A stretch of 64,000 nt of DNA. Origin: JADJSS01 sp964490845. GTDB lineage: Bacteria > Bacteroidota > Bacteroidia > Chitinophagales > JADIYW01. The stretch covers positions 558,001 through 622,000 of the forward strand of contig CAZBED010000001.1 in assembly GCA_964490845.1 (NCBI GenBank), in the 5' to 3' direction. The position numbers and the translations under genes were made by a program. The notes under the pieces are model-generated. The model was not told the origin of the DNA, searched no databases, and was given only the letters and a program-made list of their open reading frames with translations. Below are positions 15,547 to 26,654 of the stretch, piece by piece. Each line of letters begins with the position of its first letter. Positions within the stretch are counted from its first letter, which is position 1.

Positions 15547-16671
15547 TCAGACAGCCTCCGATAATTTCTTCATAATAGGGTACCAGTCTATACCTCCCCT
15601 GTCTTTTCCCAGACGAATGACAATAACATTTCTGGTTTCATTTATCAGCATAATCTGACCGTTGAAACCGGCTGCGTAATATACATCGCTTTCATTATCA
15701 TCAACGGAATAATACCAGCCCATACAATATTTATCTTCTTCCCTGCAGCGATGAAGTGTGTCGTCGCAATAGTTAAACCATGTACCGGGCAATAACTGTT
15801 TCCCCTTATATCGTCCGTCATGAAGTACCATTATCCCGAATTTAGCCAGGTCTCTGGCAGACATATTCAATCCGCCATAGTATTTGGGATTACGCGTCAG
15901 TTTGCTGTCCAGTGCCCAATAGGCCGTATCCTGCATACCGAGTCTATTCCATAAGCGTTCATAAAGATACTCTAAGAATTCCCTGTTCCCTAACGATTTC
16001 TTTATGCATTCACCCAATATCTGTGTATCGATGGATTTATACATAAACTGCATACCTGGTGGCGTATCAAACTGAGCTCCATAAATGGACCTTGTCAGGT
16101 TTTTATTGTAGTAATACTGCAAGGTTTGAAATATTTTTCCGTATTCATCGTAATTTAGGCCTGACTGCATCTGCGCCAGATGTCTTAGCGTCAGTTGATT
16201 GAATGTCGGATTTTTTAAATCCTGAAAATAACGAGTAACCGGTATTTCCGCATCGGCAATGAACTTATCTTTAATGACCATCCCAAGCAAGGCGGTAACA
16301 AAAACTTTGGTAACTGAAAACAACTGTGTGTTTTCTCCCTCTTTTACGCCATTCATGTACCGTTTAAAGATAATGGTATCATTACGAACCACCAGAAATG
16401 ACGTTGTGCTGGTATTTTGGAACAGAAAATCCGGATACTGATATTCTGTAGCGATAGCGCTGTCTGTCCAGCTCGAAAGTTCCGGAAGAGCAATCTGATT
16501 TTCGGGAATATCGTACGGATGTTCTGATGGCGGAATAAAAGCTGTGGTATAAAATTTACCGTCGAATATAGAGGGTACTCTCAGTGATTCGTTATAACTG
16601 AGAATAATAACACTTAATCCTACAACAATACAGATGGTAATTATCTTGACAAATGTAATCCTCTTCTTCAT
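15547..16671 (-). CDS. Serine hydrolase, beta-lactamase class C / PBP4*-like
   Basis: A 374-aa protein with an N-terminal membrane anchor (about residues 8-26) and no clear cleavage site. It has the nucleophile motif S119-V-T-K122, a second-motif region around YMYKSIDTQILGE where class C enzymes have Y-x-N (here Tyr-Lys-Ser), and a distal HDGRYKGKQLLPGTWF segment typical of the esterase/beta-lactamase family PF00144. These proteins act on D-amino-acid peptides, esters or amides in the periplasm. Resistance is unlikely and the substrate is unknown. It starts at the base after the stop of the upstream outer-membrane protein gene, so the two are cotranscribed. Confidence 0.8.
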   Translation of the reverse strand: MKKRITFVKIITICIVVGLSVIILSYNESLRVPSIFDGKFYTTAFIPPSEHPYDIPENQIALPELSSWTDSAIATEYQYPDFLFQNTSTTSFLVVRNDTIIFKRYMNGVKEGENTQLFSVTKVFVTALLGMVIKDKFIADAEIPVTRYFQDLKNPTFNQLTLRHLAQMQSGLNYDEYGKIFQTLQYYYNKNLTRSIYGAQFDTPPGMQFMYKSIDTQILGECIKKSLGNREFLEYLYERLWNRLGMQDTAYWALDSKLTRNPKYYGGLNMSARDLAKFGIMVLHDGRYKGKQLLPGTWFNYCDDTLHRCREEDKYCMGWYYSVDDNESDVYYAAGFNGQIMLINETRNVIVIRLGKDRGGIDWYPIMKKLSEAV

Positions 16672-17511
16672 CTATGGCTTCGTACGAATCGTGACATTAT
16701 AGGATATTCCAACATTCAGATGGATATTGCTGAAAGTGGTTTTCTGGTACGTTTTCCTGGCGAACAAATCGCTATATCCTTTCTGTTTGTAGTAAAGAAA
16801 ATCATAATCCACCCCTACGCCAATACCGAACTTCCGCTTGATAAGGTAACGGACTTTCAGATCTGCGCCAAAATAGAACTTACTGCCTTTTCCGCTATCG
16901 TAATAGCCGTCACCGGAATAACCTCCGACACGAATGGACGGATGAATCTGCAAGCATTTATTTTTGAGAAACTCAAACACATACCCGAACTGTGCGGATA
17001 TGATAAAAAATACGGAATTTGTTTTTGACAACAAATTTCCTGTATTCGGTTCTTTTTTATATTTCCGGATAGAAAAAAACTGATAATTCATTCCAAAGAA
17101 TAACCCTTTCCAGAAATTTGCCTGCAGGCTGAATTGGATATTTCCGGATTTATAAGATTTTGACAAATTACTTTTCGTTTCTCTGTCCAGCCAGACCGCA
17201 TCAGAATCTTTTACAGGGTAGTATGGCCCATGAAAAATATCACTTTCCGTCACCATAGGATTGAAGGGGGAAAAATCGATACCAAACAAAAGATGTACTT
17301 TATCCGCACTCCATTTCTTTTTTTTTAATACAGGAAGAACAGCAGGAGATAAATCCACCAGTGCCGTATCTGAACGGACAACCGTGCTCAATGAAACAGT
17401 ATCAATGTTCAGCAAAGTATCCGATCTTTCACTTATGGAAATACCAACAGAATCCTGACCAAAAGAAATACACGACAAGGAGAACAGATAGACATACAGG
17501 ATGAATCGCAT
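16672..17511 (-). CDS. Putative outer-membrane beta-barrel protein
   Basis: 279 aa; I do not recognise a named family. The signal peptide is MRFILYVYLFSLSCISFG. After a Ser/Thr-rich linker (about 20-65), the sequence alternates aromatic and polar residues in short strands separated by charged turns (IQFSLQANFWKGLFFGMNYQFF, SVFFIISAQFGYVFEF, KFYFGADLKVRYLI) and ends with hydrophobic strand HLNVGISYNVTI. That pattern fits a small porin-like outer-membrane barrel (outer membrane protein beta-barrel domain). Its stop abuts the start of the serine hydrolase gene, implying coupled expression. No substrate can be inferred. Confidence 0.6.
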   Translation of the reverse strand: MRFILYVYLFSLSCISFGQDSVGISISERSDTLLNIDTVSLSTVVRSDTALVDLSPAVLPVLKKKKWSADKVHLLFGIDFSPFNPMVTESDIFHGPYYPVKDSDAVWLDRETKSNLSKSYKSGNIQFSLQANFWKGLFFGMNYQFFSIRKYKKEPNTGNLLSKTNSVFFIISAQFGYVFEFLKNKCLQIHPSIRVGGYSGDGYYDSGKGSKFYFGADLKVRYLIKRKFGIGVGVDYDFLYYKQKGYSDLFARKTYQKTTFSNIHLNVGISYNVTIRTKP

Positions 17512-17526
17512 TGTATAAAAATAGAA

Positions 17527-17551
17527 AAATCCCGGTAAATACCCGGGATTT
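17527..17551 (-). terminator. Terminator of the giant secreted protein gene A
   Basis: AAATCCCGG and CCGGGATTT arms flank a short A+T loop; on the minus strand the stem runs into TTTTTCTAT. It lies between the stop of giant gene A (17580) and the start of the outer-membrane protein gene (17511). Confidence 0.8.
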
Positions 17552-17579
17552 ATTTTATAAGGATTAGGTTAACAACCCA

Positions 17580-20500
17580 TTATTCTTTCATAAACTTGCT
17601 TTGCAGGACATTTCCTGTTATGTCATCCTGTATCTGGATAACAAAGATGCCATCGGAGTAGCCCGATACATCTATCCATAATAATTGTTTTCCTTTTTCG
17701 ACTGCTGCTTTCTTGGAATACATGGTTTGGCCCAGGGCATTGAACACTTTTATTGATACACCTCCGCTCGCGGCTGCCAGATAATCAATAAACACGGCGT
17801 GATGTGTCGGATTCGGAAAAATATTCAGGATGGTGTTCTGATAGGTTATCACTCCGGTTGTCCTGATGAGTATAGTTTGTGAATATTCAAATGTGTTATC
17901 CTTGTCCATTATTTTAAGTCTGTAATAATTTTCTCCATCCAGAGGATACAAATCATCCAATGCATAATTTAAGGGATATGCACTGTAACCTGCCGCAGTT
18001 TTCTCTCCAATCGGGTCAAAAGAGATGCCATCGGCGCTTCTTTCAACAATAAATTCCCTGGTATTTCTTTCCGTCGCTGTTGTCCAGTTCAGTACATTTT
18101 TAACGCCTTCATTATATCCCGTAAAGGATGTCAACTCAACCGGAAGCGGAGATGTATTCTGCCAAGGCCCGACACCTGCAGCCCCCGAGCCGCCCGAAAA
18201 ACCGGTAATTGCTCCCAATTCGACATAAAGCGTGCCGTTGCAGCTCGTCTGATTATCCAGTGCCGTTAGCGTATAGCAGCCGGTTGGACTGCCGAACAGA
18301 TCGCTGCCCAAACAAGCCGTTTGAGAATAGCCTGCTGTGATTTTTTGCGGATTGATCTGAGCAGGTGTTGTAGGAATATACTGTATCCCTGAGGCTGTCT
18401 TGAACCATTCGAACGGTTCATAAAACCCGCCACATCTTGTCTGAAATGCACTAGCTGCATCAATTATGGCTTGTTTTTCCGGTGACTTATAATAAAATCT
18501 GACTTTCACCGGAGCAAGCGGGTTTATTGAGCCACTGGTGATACTGAAATCCCAAATTCTTCTCATACTGTATTCGGCCATTAACGCAGGGCAGGAAACG
18601 GCAGAATCAAACGTTGATTTGTAATTTATCTTCGCCACTCCGTCAAACACATTTCCATTCGGATACAACGCGAAGATGATAATCTTATTCCTGTCATGAT
18701 AATACCTCCAGCCGTCCGGACAATTAAAATACGCAACACTCGTATCGTTAAATGTAACCGCCTGAACATTGACACACCTTTGGAAAGTGTCAATCCTGAT
18801 TGTTCCGTTATTTATATAGCCGGTCACATCCTGACCTTGTCCGTCAATCTGCACCACATACACTTTATTGGTATCCAGATTACTGACGCCGACGGTGTAA
18901 GTGATGGTATTATCAAAAATAGCTGCAGGGCCGGAACACACGTAGGATTTAGACACCAATGCACCATCAATCGTACCATCACACAATGCATTGTCTTCTC
19001 TGTAAACACTCAGGGATACAATCTGATTGGTATTGAATGTACCATCCTGCAAGAATAGATTCGGTGGGGTGGGTTGTTTGATGGTAATCTTAATACTGTC
19101 ACAAGGACTTGGCGTCATCTTAAACTTCAAATAGGCCGAATTTTCCGTTGGGTTTGTAGAGGAGTTGGTTTCGCCATAAGCTGAAGCCGGTGCCTCTCCT
19201 GATGCTCCCTCCACATTCCAGCAGTAATCTTTGCCATAATCCATATATGGGAGGCTGTTCAGGTTCTGGCATTTATCGGCACCGTACCGTTTGGAAACGC
19301 AAATAAAGAAATCCTCCTCATCGTCATTATCCGTATCGTTATTGTTCTGATCAAAGACCTGTAAATAAATCGTTTCACCGGCTGTTCCTGCTATTTCAAA
19401 ATGGAAATAATCGGCTGTCAATGCATTGTCGTCCGTGTTGCCGCAATCTATAGGTACTAAACTACCGATAGCCCCCCGATATGCCAATATTTTTAAATCA
19501 TTATGGTATGCTGAACCGATGGCCGCCTGGTCACTATATCCCTGAATGGCTACGACACTGCCCAGCATACAGGCATCTGACGGCATGGTAAACTTATACC
19601 AGATGTCCCCGCAGTTATCGTTGGTATTGCAGGTTCCTGTAACATCTTTCTTGGTAATGGTGGGTTTCTTATAATTTCCGGTGGACCAGCTGCCGCTTCC
19701 CTGTAATTCATCGCCTTCCGAAGTAATTCCGATAGGTACTGCACACTGTTCGTTTTGTACGGTTAATGTCACTGCATTCGCAGGTTCATCATTCGCAGGT
19801 TTTTTGGGTGATGATGCGTAATTCGGAATAAGATCTTCTATGGTAATGTCAAAAAATCCCTGAGGGCCGCCGACGGTGGTACCATCGACTTGTATATAAT
19901 ACACTTGTCCCGGAGTCAGACATTCATATTGTATGACCTCATCGCCTGTTGTAGAGGATGGGAAATTCGGAAGGGGATTATATGCCCCTTCCAATTGAGT
20001 AAAGCCAGTAAATGTCGGCGTCGCGGAGGGGCAACCTGTCAGCGTTCCGGAATATAAATACACTTCCGGATCGATTCCGCTTAAAAATCCATCCACATCA
20101 TGCACCGTTACCTTAACCCTGCCCGATGTTGGCGCAGTAAATTTATACCAGACTGATTTCTGAATACAACTGCAACCCGATGTCGTATTCGGTTCATTCA
20201 CCTGAATGGAAGCACAACGATTGCTGTCGCTCAATCTTTGCTTCGCTGTACCCGTTGCATTCGTTACATCCCCAAAATCATAGGCACTGCATATATTATC
20301 GTTATATGGCGGTGTGGTGGTGCCACCAATATCTTTGACATTGATTTTAAATGTACCCTGTCCCCAAATAGATACATTATCACTGTTCACCTGTATATAA
20401 TGCCATACCGAAGTGTTCAGACATTTTGCGGTCAGCGTTTCTCCGGCAGCTAGAGGATCATAATCTTGTTCCACCAAAACTAATGAATCTACTGCGGGAC

Positions 20501-23500
20501 AAGCAGATGAAGCTACCGGAATCTGCGACTGATAAATCGCAACCTGCGCGCCGATATCATCTGAACCCTGGCTTTGAACATCAATCGTAACATTACCGGT
20601 AGCCGGAGGCTGGAATTTAAACCAGACGGTTTTATTATCTGCATTCAGCCAGGGCAGATTTTCTTTCGCCTGTACCGTTTTACAAATATTGTTGTACGGT
20701 GAACCAGAGGTTGGATAATAATTCGTTGGATGAACAGGAACCGTTATAGCCCCGCAGATACTGTCATTGCCCTGATTTGGCGTCAATGTGGCAACCTCCA
20801 ACTCTACCTTGTAATAGCCTTGACCCTGTGCCCTGAAAATGTTAAATGGCCCTGAGTAACCGTCTACCTGTAAATAATAGGTGCCGCCCGGTTTCAGACA
20901 AGTCAGTGTAATATCTTCATCATAGATGAGAATATTGGTGCCCGTTGCAATATTGGTCAGGTTATTGAAACTGGCTGCACCGTTTAACTCATATACCGCC
21001 CCCAATAAATTAATTCCGTCATTTTTCGTACCGCCTGGGTCGCTTTTTAACCGGAGCGTCATATCAACATGTTGTCCTGAATAAATACCTGTCGCAGGTA
21101 CTGTAAATTTCCACCATACAGTATTGTCTATATCGTACAATGTCCAGGAATCGGGTTCATTCGTTTCAATGCCGGAACAATAGTTATGCGCTAATGCAGA
21201 TGTCGTTTTTCCGCCTGCACCGGCAGATGCCGGCATAGTCAGCGAAACGGCATTTGCAAATAAATCATAGTTGGCTGCCGCAGACGGGAATGGTGAGATA
21301 GGGGAATAATCATCAATACTGATATCAAAAAATCCCTGTGAGTTTAATCCGGAGCCATCCACCATGACATAATATGCTTTACCTGGCTGCAGGCAATAAC
21401 CAATCATCGATTCAGCAAACGGGAAAACATCGTACTCACTGGCTATTTCAACCATGTTTGTTCCATTGGTGCCCCAGTTGCAGGTGCCATCCTGTGATTC
21501 AAAGATGGCTATCTGCGGATCCATCTTATCCGAATAACCAAACAAACCTGGCCCCCATCCGTTCACATCCACCTTTACTGCATAATCCCCGGGTGTTGCA
21601 GGCGTAGTAAATTTATACCAGACCGTATGATCCAAATCGAATCCTGTCGGATCATTTTCAGATGTTGGATCTACGGATGTACGCGTTATTCTCGCACAAA
21701 TATTTGTATCCTTCGTCCTGCCAACGGCTGCTCCGCTAAAGAACGAATTATTGAGTGTATAGGCGTTGCAGATATAATCATTTGCAGGACGTGGATCTGG
21801 TGTTACTCTGGATATCTTTATTCCGAAATAACCTTCGTCATTTATTGGAGAACCATCTACCATCAGCCAATAAAAACGGTTCGGTTCAAGACAAGTCACT
21901 TTAAATGTTTCATCAAAATCACCTATATCGTATTCACTTTTTATATCAAAGAAATAACCGTTGCAGGTGTTATCCGAGGACTCAAAAACAGCGCCCCTCA
22001 AATCCATTCCATCCTTGAATGCATTCAGCGAAATCAATTCTTGATTTAATGCAATTTCCACCGCTTCTTCTCCGTTGTTATCCAAGTCTGCCGGGGCCTT
22101 AAACATAAACCAGACTGATTTGCGGGGCTTACCATCCACTGCGCCGAATATAGCCCCCCAATTGGCAGGGGTGGAATCGCCTGCAGCCGTTGCGCAGAAG
22201 TTATTAAACGGATAAACGGATCGGTCATAATCGGTACTGATGCCATCAATACAACCCGGGTTCGGTGAGCAGGACAATGCCGCTTCATTCCCGCCGGGCG
22301 GAGAAGATATGGGAAGTACCCCGCCATGATTTCCTCTTGCCTTTACCAGTGTCACCCCATTCGTTCCTAATGTAGGTGCACCGGCCAATGTGCTGGAATT
22401 TCGGTTAAAATTCGCAGAGGTGGCGTTTATTATTCCCGTAGTTGAACCAATCGTATTGGTTGGTTGTCCGAGATAGATAGGGTTACATTTATTGTCATTG
22501 GCCGCCGGAGGGTCTTGCGGATAAGATCTGATTCGTAAGTTAAAATCGCCGGTTCCCAAATCCGTAATACCGAGGGTATTGCTGTTAATGCCTTCTATGT
22601 AAATATAATACAGGCTATCCGGCATTAAACAGGATACCGTCAAATCTTCATCCGCCAAAATTCCGGCATATGCATCATTGCTGCTTCCATAAAATTCAAG
22701 CGGCGATAAGGATGGATTATTAATATTTGAAGTGGTTTGAACATCATTACATGTTTTGCCTGTTTTTATTCTGTACACAGCTATCTGTGCATCGACCTGA
22801 TCTGATATGACTGATTTATTATTGAGTTCAATCTCAACCTTTCCGGAAGGTGGTGCCGTAAATGAATACCATCCGCCTCTCACGTTGTTAATGGTTGACC
22901 AGGTACCGCCATAACTGGATGCGGAAGGTTCATTTTCAATAACAAAACAATAATTATCCTGGTCACTCTTCGTCAGTTCCTCCTCCTTATTTACCGTTTT
23001 CCATGCTGCCGTTGGAATAAAATAATAAGGATCTCCCGGAACCCTGCCCGGTGTGGCTCCACAGATGGTATCGTTCTTGCGTTTTGTTTGTGCCAAATCT
23101 TTAATTTCCAGGCTATAAAATCCAACTTTCGTACCTACCCCACATACTTCGGCAATCGTCGTTACCCCATCCGTTACAACGTAATAAGTTCTTCCCGGTA
23201 CCAGACATCGGACATCCAATATCTCCGTTAATAAATCCGGGTCTCCGATACTTAAAAGATCATCCGGATCTTTCTGATCCAGATTCGTATAATTTAATAA
23301 CGTATTGCTGCAGACACCGGCTGTATTTTCCTCAAACACCCAAATCTTCGGACGCAACTCATCCCCTAAATTGGTGGAGTCACTTTTTATTCTCAATTCT
23401 ACCGTTCCGGATGCCGGTGCCACAAATTTCCACCATACCGGTTTTTCATAAGTCCAGGGAGCCGTAGGTATACCGGCATAGGTGGCTCCGCAGAAATTGG

Positions 23501-26500
23501 CCGCTAAATCAATCTTGTGTATTCCAGCCGACCATGTAGCAGCCTGCACACCCGGCAAGGCAACTGCACTGCAAGGGTTTGCACCTCCTTCCATCGGATA
23601 GTATGCATCAATGGAGAAATTTCCTTTACCGCATAATGACTCCGATGCATCCACCATCAGCCAATAATCCTTAGTCGGATCTAAACAGGAATACAAATGA
23701 TCTTCATTCGGACTAAGACAGGTAAATGCACCACCCGGATCCCATCCTAAAGCAGTGTAATATGAACCGGAGACCAGTGACATATTATTAGGTGAACTTA
23801 AGGTGCCATTACACTGCGCCAATGCCGTCGCTGTGGGAGCATTGTACAATGCAAATTTTATATCCATGTCATCTGCCGATTGGGAGAATCCTTTTAAAAA
23901 TACATCTTTCCTGTTGGTGGCGGCTGGGAGTTTATACCAAACACCATAATCATTATCATCATTAAACGATAAACCGCAAATGCCGCTCCATGTTGGATTG
24001 GGGTCAAAACAATTGGAACCTTTAATGGTCGTTCCAGACACATTGTCTTTGTTTAACGTTCCAACTTTTGCCGCAATTCCAGCTGAAGTTCCAATGTCTA
24101 TTGCTCCGCAGATTCTGTCGTTAGCGGGTACCGGGCCATTATCACTTATTGTAACATCAAAATGCGCTTTATCGCAAGTGGATAACCCACCCGTTTCTAT
24201 CTGTATCCAGTAAGTCGTACTGGACTTCGGGCAATCAAAATACCAGTGATCCTGTGTAACCGTTGTGATATCATCATTACTTCCGACCTGTGTAAGATTG
24301 GAAAAATTAGTTGGGCATGGGGTTCCTGTCTGTTCATAAATCCGCACCCAGCCGGCAACTGTTATTCCACCAACACATAAACCCCCATCTAAACCGGAAA
24401 AATCGATGGCATCCACATTTACATCAATGCGTGTTCCCGGACTGGAGGCTGTTGTAAATTTGTACCATACCGTTTCATCACCGGAAGCGGAGTTGGGTTC
24501 ATTGGCTTGTCTTCCGGCGCAATAATTGGAAAAATTACTTTTTGTGATCGTTCCGCCATTACTCAATGTCCCCAAATCAGTACCATTATCACAAAGATTA
24601 TCAGGAGCCGCTGTTGGATTATAGGGATCGACAGAAATCGAGTAACTGCCATTATCTTCTGAACAGGAGTTGCACACAATGGGTATCTCAAAATTCTCAA
24701 ATCCGTTCACAACGATATAATATTTAGTGTCTGGCAACAGGCAGTCGAATGTTCTGTTTGAAGACAAAAAAGTTCCGCACACCGTGCAATTTAAGTTATT
24801 GTCCCCATCTCCATCACCGACATAGGTTAATTTTGACCAATTTACATTACATCTCGGAAAAACATAAGCATTGTCATTCAGGCGATATAATCTGTAATCC
24901 GCATCCAATCCGCTTCCGGATAAATTGATATCTACCGATACAGGCGGCGTGCTGCTGGTGGTAAAATACAGCCAGTCTGTTTCTTCGCTGCTTTCATTGT
25001 CGGGATGCAGCGATTCTCCGCTTTCCTGAGTTGCACCATTATTATTATCCGACGCAGAAAGCGTACTTCCACCTGCTGTTAATGTACCCAGGTTTCTGGC
25101 ACTGGAGATATTGTCATTGCTGGGTGTTCCGCTGTACGATACACTTAGTGACATGCCGCTATTATTGTTCGTGACTCTGACAAAATAGACTCCGGCCGGA
25201 GCATCATTAACCGTTGCGCTACCTGCCCCGGATGCAACATTACAACCGGTACATACTCCGTCTGTAGTATAGTACACCTGTACATCCGTACTTGCCGACG
25301 GGTCAAAAGTTAAAGATCCTTTACTGCTGCTAAGTGTATATTTATACCAGGTATAAGAAGTACATCTGCCTTCCTGACTGGTGGCCAGGCTACCGATTCC
25401 ATCCGTTGTAAGTACGGTTGCCGTTGCACAGGTTTGATTATTTACCACACCTGCAGTCACATTATTACCGGCCACCTGACTGGCTGCCACAGTCACATCA
25501 GTATTTGCCCCCCCGGAATTTACCTTAAACCAATAAGCCTGTATTGCCGGACAGGACAGCACCAGAGGTGATGTACCTGTTGCATATACACTTCCACCAC
25601 ATGCAGTATAGACTGTAATGGTTCCCCCTGCAGATGAGGTAAGTGTAACAGTTGCCATATTTGCAGCCGGTGTGTACTTATACCAAATTTCATTACAATT
25701 TCTAAATTGATTTGATTTTGTTGCCGGTGTCGTTCCGAAGTCTGATGCGGTTGCACAAGTGGTATTATTAGCGGCACCGCTGACCACATTCCCCCCTGAG
25801 ATCGCGGTAGCGGTTAATGTGATATCCGTACTGGAACCGGTTGCCACATTAAACCAGTAAGTAGTATTGGAAGGGCAGCTGATGCTACCACCTAATCCGG
25901 TATTCGATAATCCGGCACAACTACCGGTATAAGACGTAATGGTACCGCCTGCCGAAGATGTAAGTGAAATAGATGTATTATTGCTGGAAGTAAATTTGTA
26001 CCAGATGGTATTACTGCATCCTCTTGCCTGGTTGGTTCTGGAAAAAGTTCCTGAAGTGGAACCAAAATCGTATGCAGTGGCACATGTTTTATTATTTATA
26101 AAGCCGCTGGCATCCAGATTATTCCCGGAGTAAGCACCCGTTATCTGCCATTGCATAGAACAACCATACCTCAGTTTGGTACAAGACCCGTTACATGCGC
26201 TGCACCCTGCACCGCCATCACATTCAAAACTGCCTGCGTTGGTATGCCAGGAATTGCCGGTAGCAGATGACACAGGAAAGCTGCCGTTAAAAGTTGCGGA
26301 ACAATAACTCCCTGCATTACAACTGCCAATAAGTTCATCATTTTCGGCTCCTCTCATTGTGATATTCTTGGCGCCGCTTGGCCAGCAGTCTGCACTTGTT
26401 ACTGAGGTGCTGTAAAAATCGGTGGTTCCGTTATCATTAATCGCACCATTATTGCCGCCATAATACCTGCAAGTTAGCTCCGTCCCACCTTCAAACCATC

Positions 26501-26654
26501 TGAATTCAAAATCAGAATCCCCAATATCGTCGCAATCTGTATTTTTATTGGTGTTGTTATTGGTTAAAACCAATTTGATTGTCTTTTGCGCATATCCGGA
26601 GGATGAGATTACACAAAAGATCAATAAAAAAATTAGTTTGTAAATAGTTTCCAT
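17580..26654 (-). CDS. Giant T9SS-secreted repeat protein A (3024 aa)
   Basis: The signal peptide METIYKLIFLLIFCVISSSGYAQ is followed by a Cys-rich N-terminal domain (to about residue 165). About 15 repeats of 120-180 residues then run to about residue 2500. Each has an opening N-D-x-I-C-x-A-x-D-x-G, a central E-P-N...T-V-W-Y-K-F-x-x-P-A-S-G strand pair, a C-L-x-P-G-x-x-Y-Y-I-Q-V-D-G strand and a closing G-x-F-x-I-x-I. This resembles bacterial pre-peptidase C-terminal (PPC)-like beta-sandwiches. A region LPVELTSFTGYN...LNWTTATE (about 2835) leads to the type A sorting domain (ILNIFPNPTHH ... GLQSKFMKE-like end, NVLQSKFMKE). No enzymatic motif is seen; it is a probable surface adhesin or structural fibre. 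It is a paralogue of giant protein B. Confidence 0.85.
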   Translation of the reverse strand: METIYKLIFLLIFCVISSSGYAQKTIKLVLTNNNTNKNTDCDDIGDSDFEFRWFEGGTELTCRYYGGNNGAINDNGTTDFYSTSVTSADCWPSGAKNITMRGAENDELIGSCNAGSYCSATFNGSFPVSSATGNSWHTNAGSFECDGGAGCSACNGSCTKLRYGCSMQWQITGAYSGNNLDASGFINNKTCATAYDFGSTSGTFSRTNQARGCSNTIWYKFTSSNNTSISLTSSAGGTITSYTGSCAGLSNTGLGGSISCPSNTTYWFNVATGSSTDITLTATAISGGNVVSGAANNTTCATASDFGTTPATKSNQFRNCNEIWYKYTPAANMATVTLTSSAGGTITVYTACGGSVYATGTSPLVLSCPAIQAYWFKVNSGGANTDVTVAASQVAGNNVTAGVVNNQTCATATVLTTDGIGSLATSQEGRCTSYTWYKYTLSSSKGSLTFDPSASTDVQVYYTTDGVCTGCNVASGAGSATVNDAPAGVYFVRVTNNNSGMSLSVSYSGTPSNDNISSARNLGTLTAGGSTLSASDNNNGATQESGESLHPDNESSEETDWLYFTTSSTPPVSVDINLSGSGLDADYRLYRLNDNAYVFPRCNVNWSKLTYVGDGDGDNNLNCTVCGTFLSSNRTFDCLLPDTKYYIVVNGFENFEIPIVCNSCSEDNGSYSISVDPYNPTAAPDNLCDNGTDLGTLSNGGTITKSNFSNYCAGRQANEPNSASGDETVWYKFTTASSPGTRIDVNVDAIDFSGLDGGLCVGGITVAGWVRIYEQTGTPCPTNFSNLTQVGSNDDITTVTQDHWYFDCPKSSTTYWIQIETGGLSTCDKAHFDVTISDNGPVPANDRICGAIDIGTSAGIAAKVGTLNKDNVSGTTIKGSNCFDPNPTWSGICGLSFNDDNDYGVWYKLPAATNRKDVFLKGFSQSADDMDIKFALYNAPTATALAQCNGTLSSPNNMSLVSGSYYTALGWDPGGAFTCLSPNEDHLYSCLDPTKDYWLMVDASESLCGKGNFSIDAYYPMEGGANPCSAVALPGVQAATWSAGIHKIDLAANFCGATYAGIPTAPWTYEKPVWWKFVAPASGTVELRIKSDSTNLGDELRPKIWVFEENTAGVCSNTLLNYTNLDQKDPDDLLSIGDPDLLTEILDVRCLVPGRTYYVVTDGVTTIAEVCGVGTKVGFYSLEIKDLAQTKRKNDTICGATPGRVPGDPYYFIPTAAWKTVNKEEELTKSDQDNYCFVIENEPSASSYGGTWSTINNVRGGWYSFTAPPSGKVEIELNNKSVISDQVDAQIAVYRIKTGKTCNDVQTTSNINNPSLSPLEFYGSSNDAYAGILADEDLTVSCLMPDSLYYIYIEGINSNTLGITDLGTGDFNLRIRSYPQDPPAANDNKCNPIYLGQPTNTIGSTTGIINATSANFNRNSSTLAGAPTLGTNGVTLVKARGNHGGVLPISSPPGGNEAALSCSPNPGCIDGISTDYDRSVYPFNNFCATAAGDSTPANWGAIFGAVDGKPRKSVWFMFKAPADLDNNGEEAVEIALNQELISLNAFKDGMDLRGAVFESSDNTCNGYFFDIKSEYDIGDFDETFKVTCLEPNRFYWLMVDGSPINDEGYFGIKISRVTPDPRPANDYICNAYTLNNSFFSGAAVGRTKDTNICARITRTSVDPTSENDPTGFDLDHTVWYKFTTPATPGDYAVKVDVNGWGPGLFGYSDKMDPQIAIFESQDGTCNWGTNGTNMVEIASEYDVFPFAESMIGYCLQPGKAYYVMVDGSGLNSQGFFDISIDDYSPISPFPSAAANYDLFANAVSLTMPASAGAGGKTTSALAHNYCSGIETNEPDSWTLYDIDNTVWWKFTVPATGIYSGQHVDMTLRLKSDPGGTKNDGINLLGAVYELNGAASFNNLTNIATGTNILIYDEDITLTCLKPGGTYYLQVDGYSGPFNIFRAQGQGYYKVELEVATLTPNQGNDSICGAITVPVHPTNYYPTSGSPYNNICKTVQAKENLPWLNADNKTVWFKFQPPATGNVTIDVQSQGSDDIGAQVAIYQSQIPVASSACPAVDSLVLVEQDYDPLAAGETLTAKCLNTSVWHYIQVNSDNVSIWGQGTFKINVKDIGGTTTPPYNDNICSAYDFGDVTNATGTAKQRLSDSNRCASIQVNEPNTTSGCSCIQKSVWYKFTAPTSGRVKVTVHDVDGFLSGIDPEVYLYSGTLTGCPSATPTFTGFTQLEGAYNPLPNFPSSTTGDEVIQYECLTPGQVYYIQVDGTTVGGPQGFFDITIEDLIPNYASSPKKPANDEPANAVTLTVQNEQCAVPIGITSEGDELQGSGSWSTGNYKKPTITKKDVTGTCNTNDNCGDIWYKFTMPSDACMLGSVVAIQGYSDQAAIGSAYHNDLKILAYRGAIGSLVPIDCGNTDDNALTADYFHFEIAGTAGETIYLQVFDQNNNDTDNDDEEDFFICVSKRYGADKCQNLNSLPYMDYGKDYCWNVEGASGEAPASAYGETNSSTNPTENSAYLKFKMTPSPCDSIKITIKQPTPPNLFLQDGTFNTNQIVSLSVYREDNALCDGTIDGALVSKSYVCSGPAAIFDNTITYTVGVSNLDTNKVYVVQIDGQGQDVTGYINNGTIRIDTFQRCVNVQAVTFNDTSVAYFNCPDGWRYYHDRNKIIIFALYPNGNVFDGVAKINYKSTFDSAVSCPALMAEYSMRRIWDFSITSGSINPLAPVKVRFYYKSPEKQAIIDAASAFQTRCGGFYEPFEWFKTASGIQYIPTTPAQINPQKITAGYSQTACLGSDLFGSPTGCYTLTALDNQTSCNGTLYVELGAITGFSGGSGAAGVGPWQNTSPLPVELTSFTGYNEGVKNVLNWTTATERNTREFIVERSADGISFDPIGEKTAAGYSAYPLNYALDDLYPLDGENYYRLKIMDKDNTFEYSQTILIRTTGVITYQNTILNIFPNPTHHAVFIDYLAAASGGVSIKVFNALGQTMYSKKAAVEKGKQLLWIDVSGYSDGIFVIQIQDDITGNVLQSKFMKE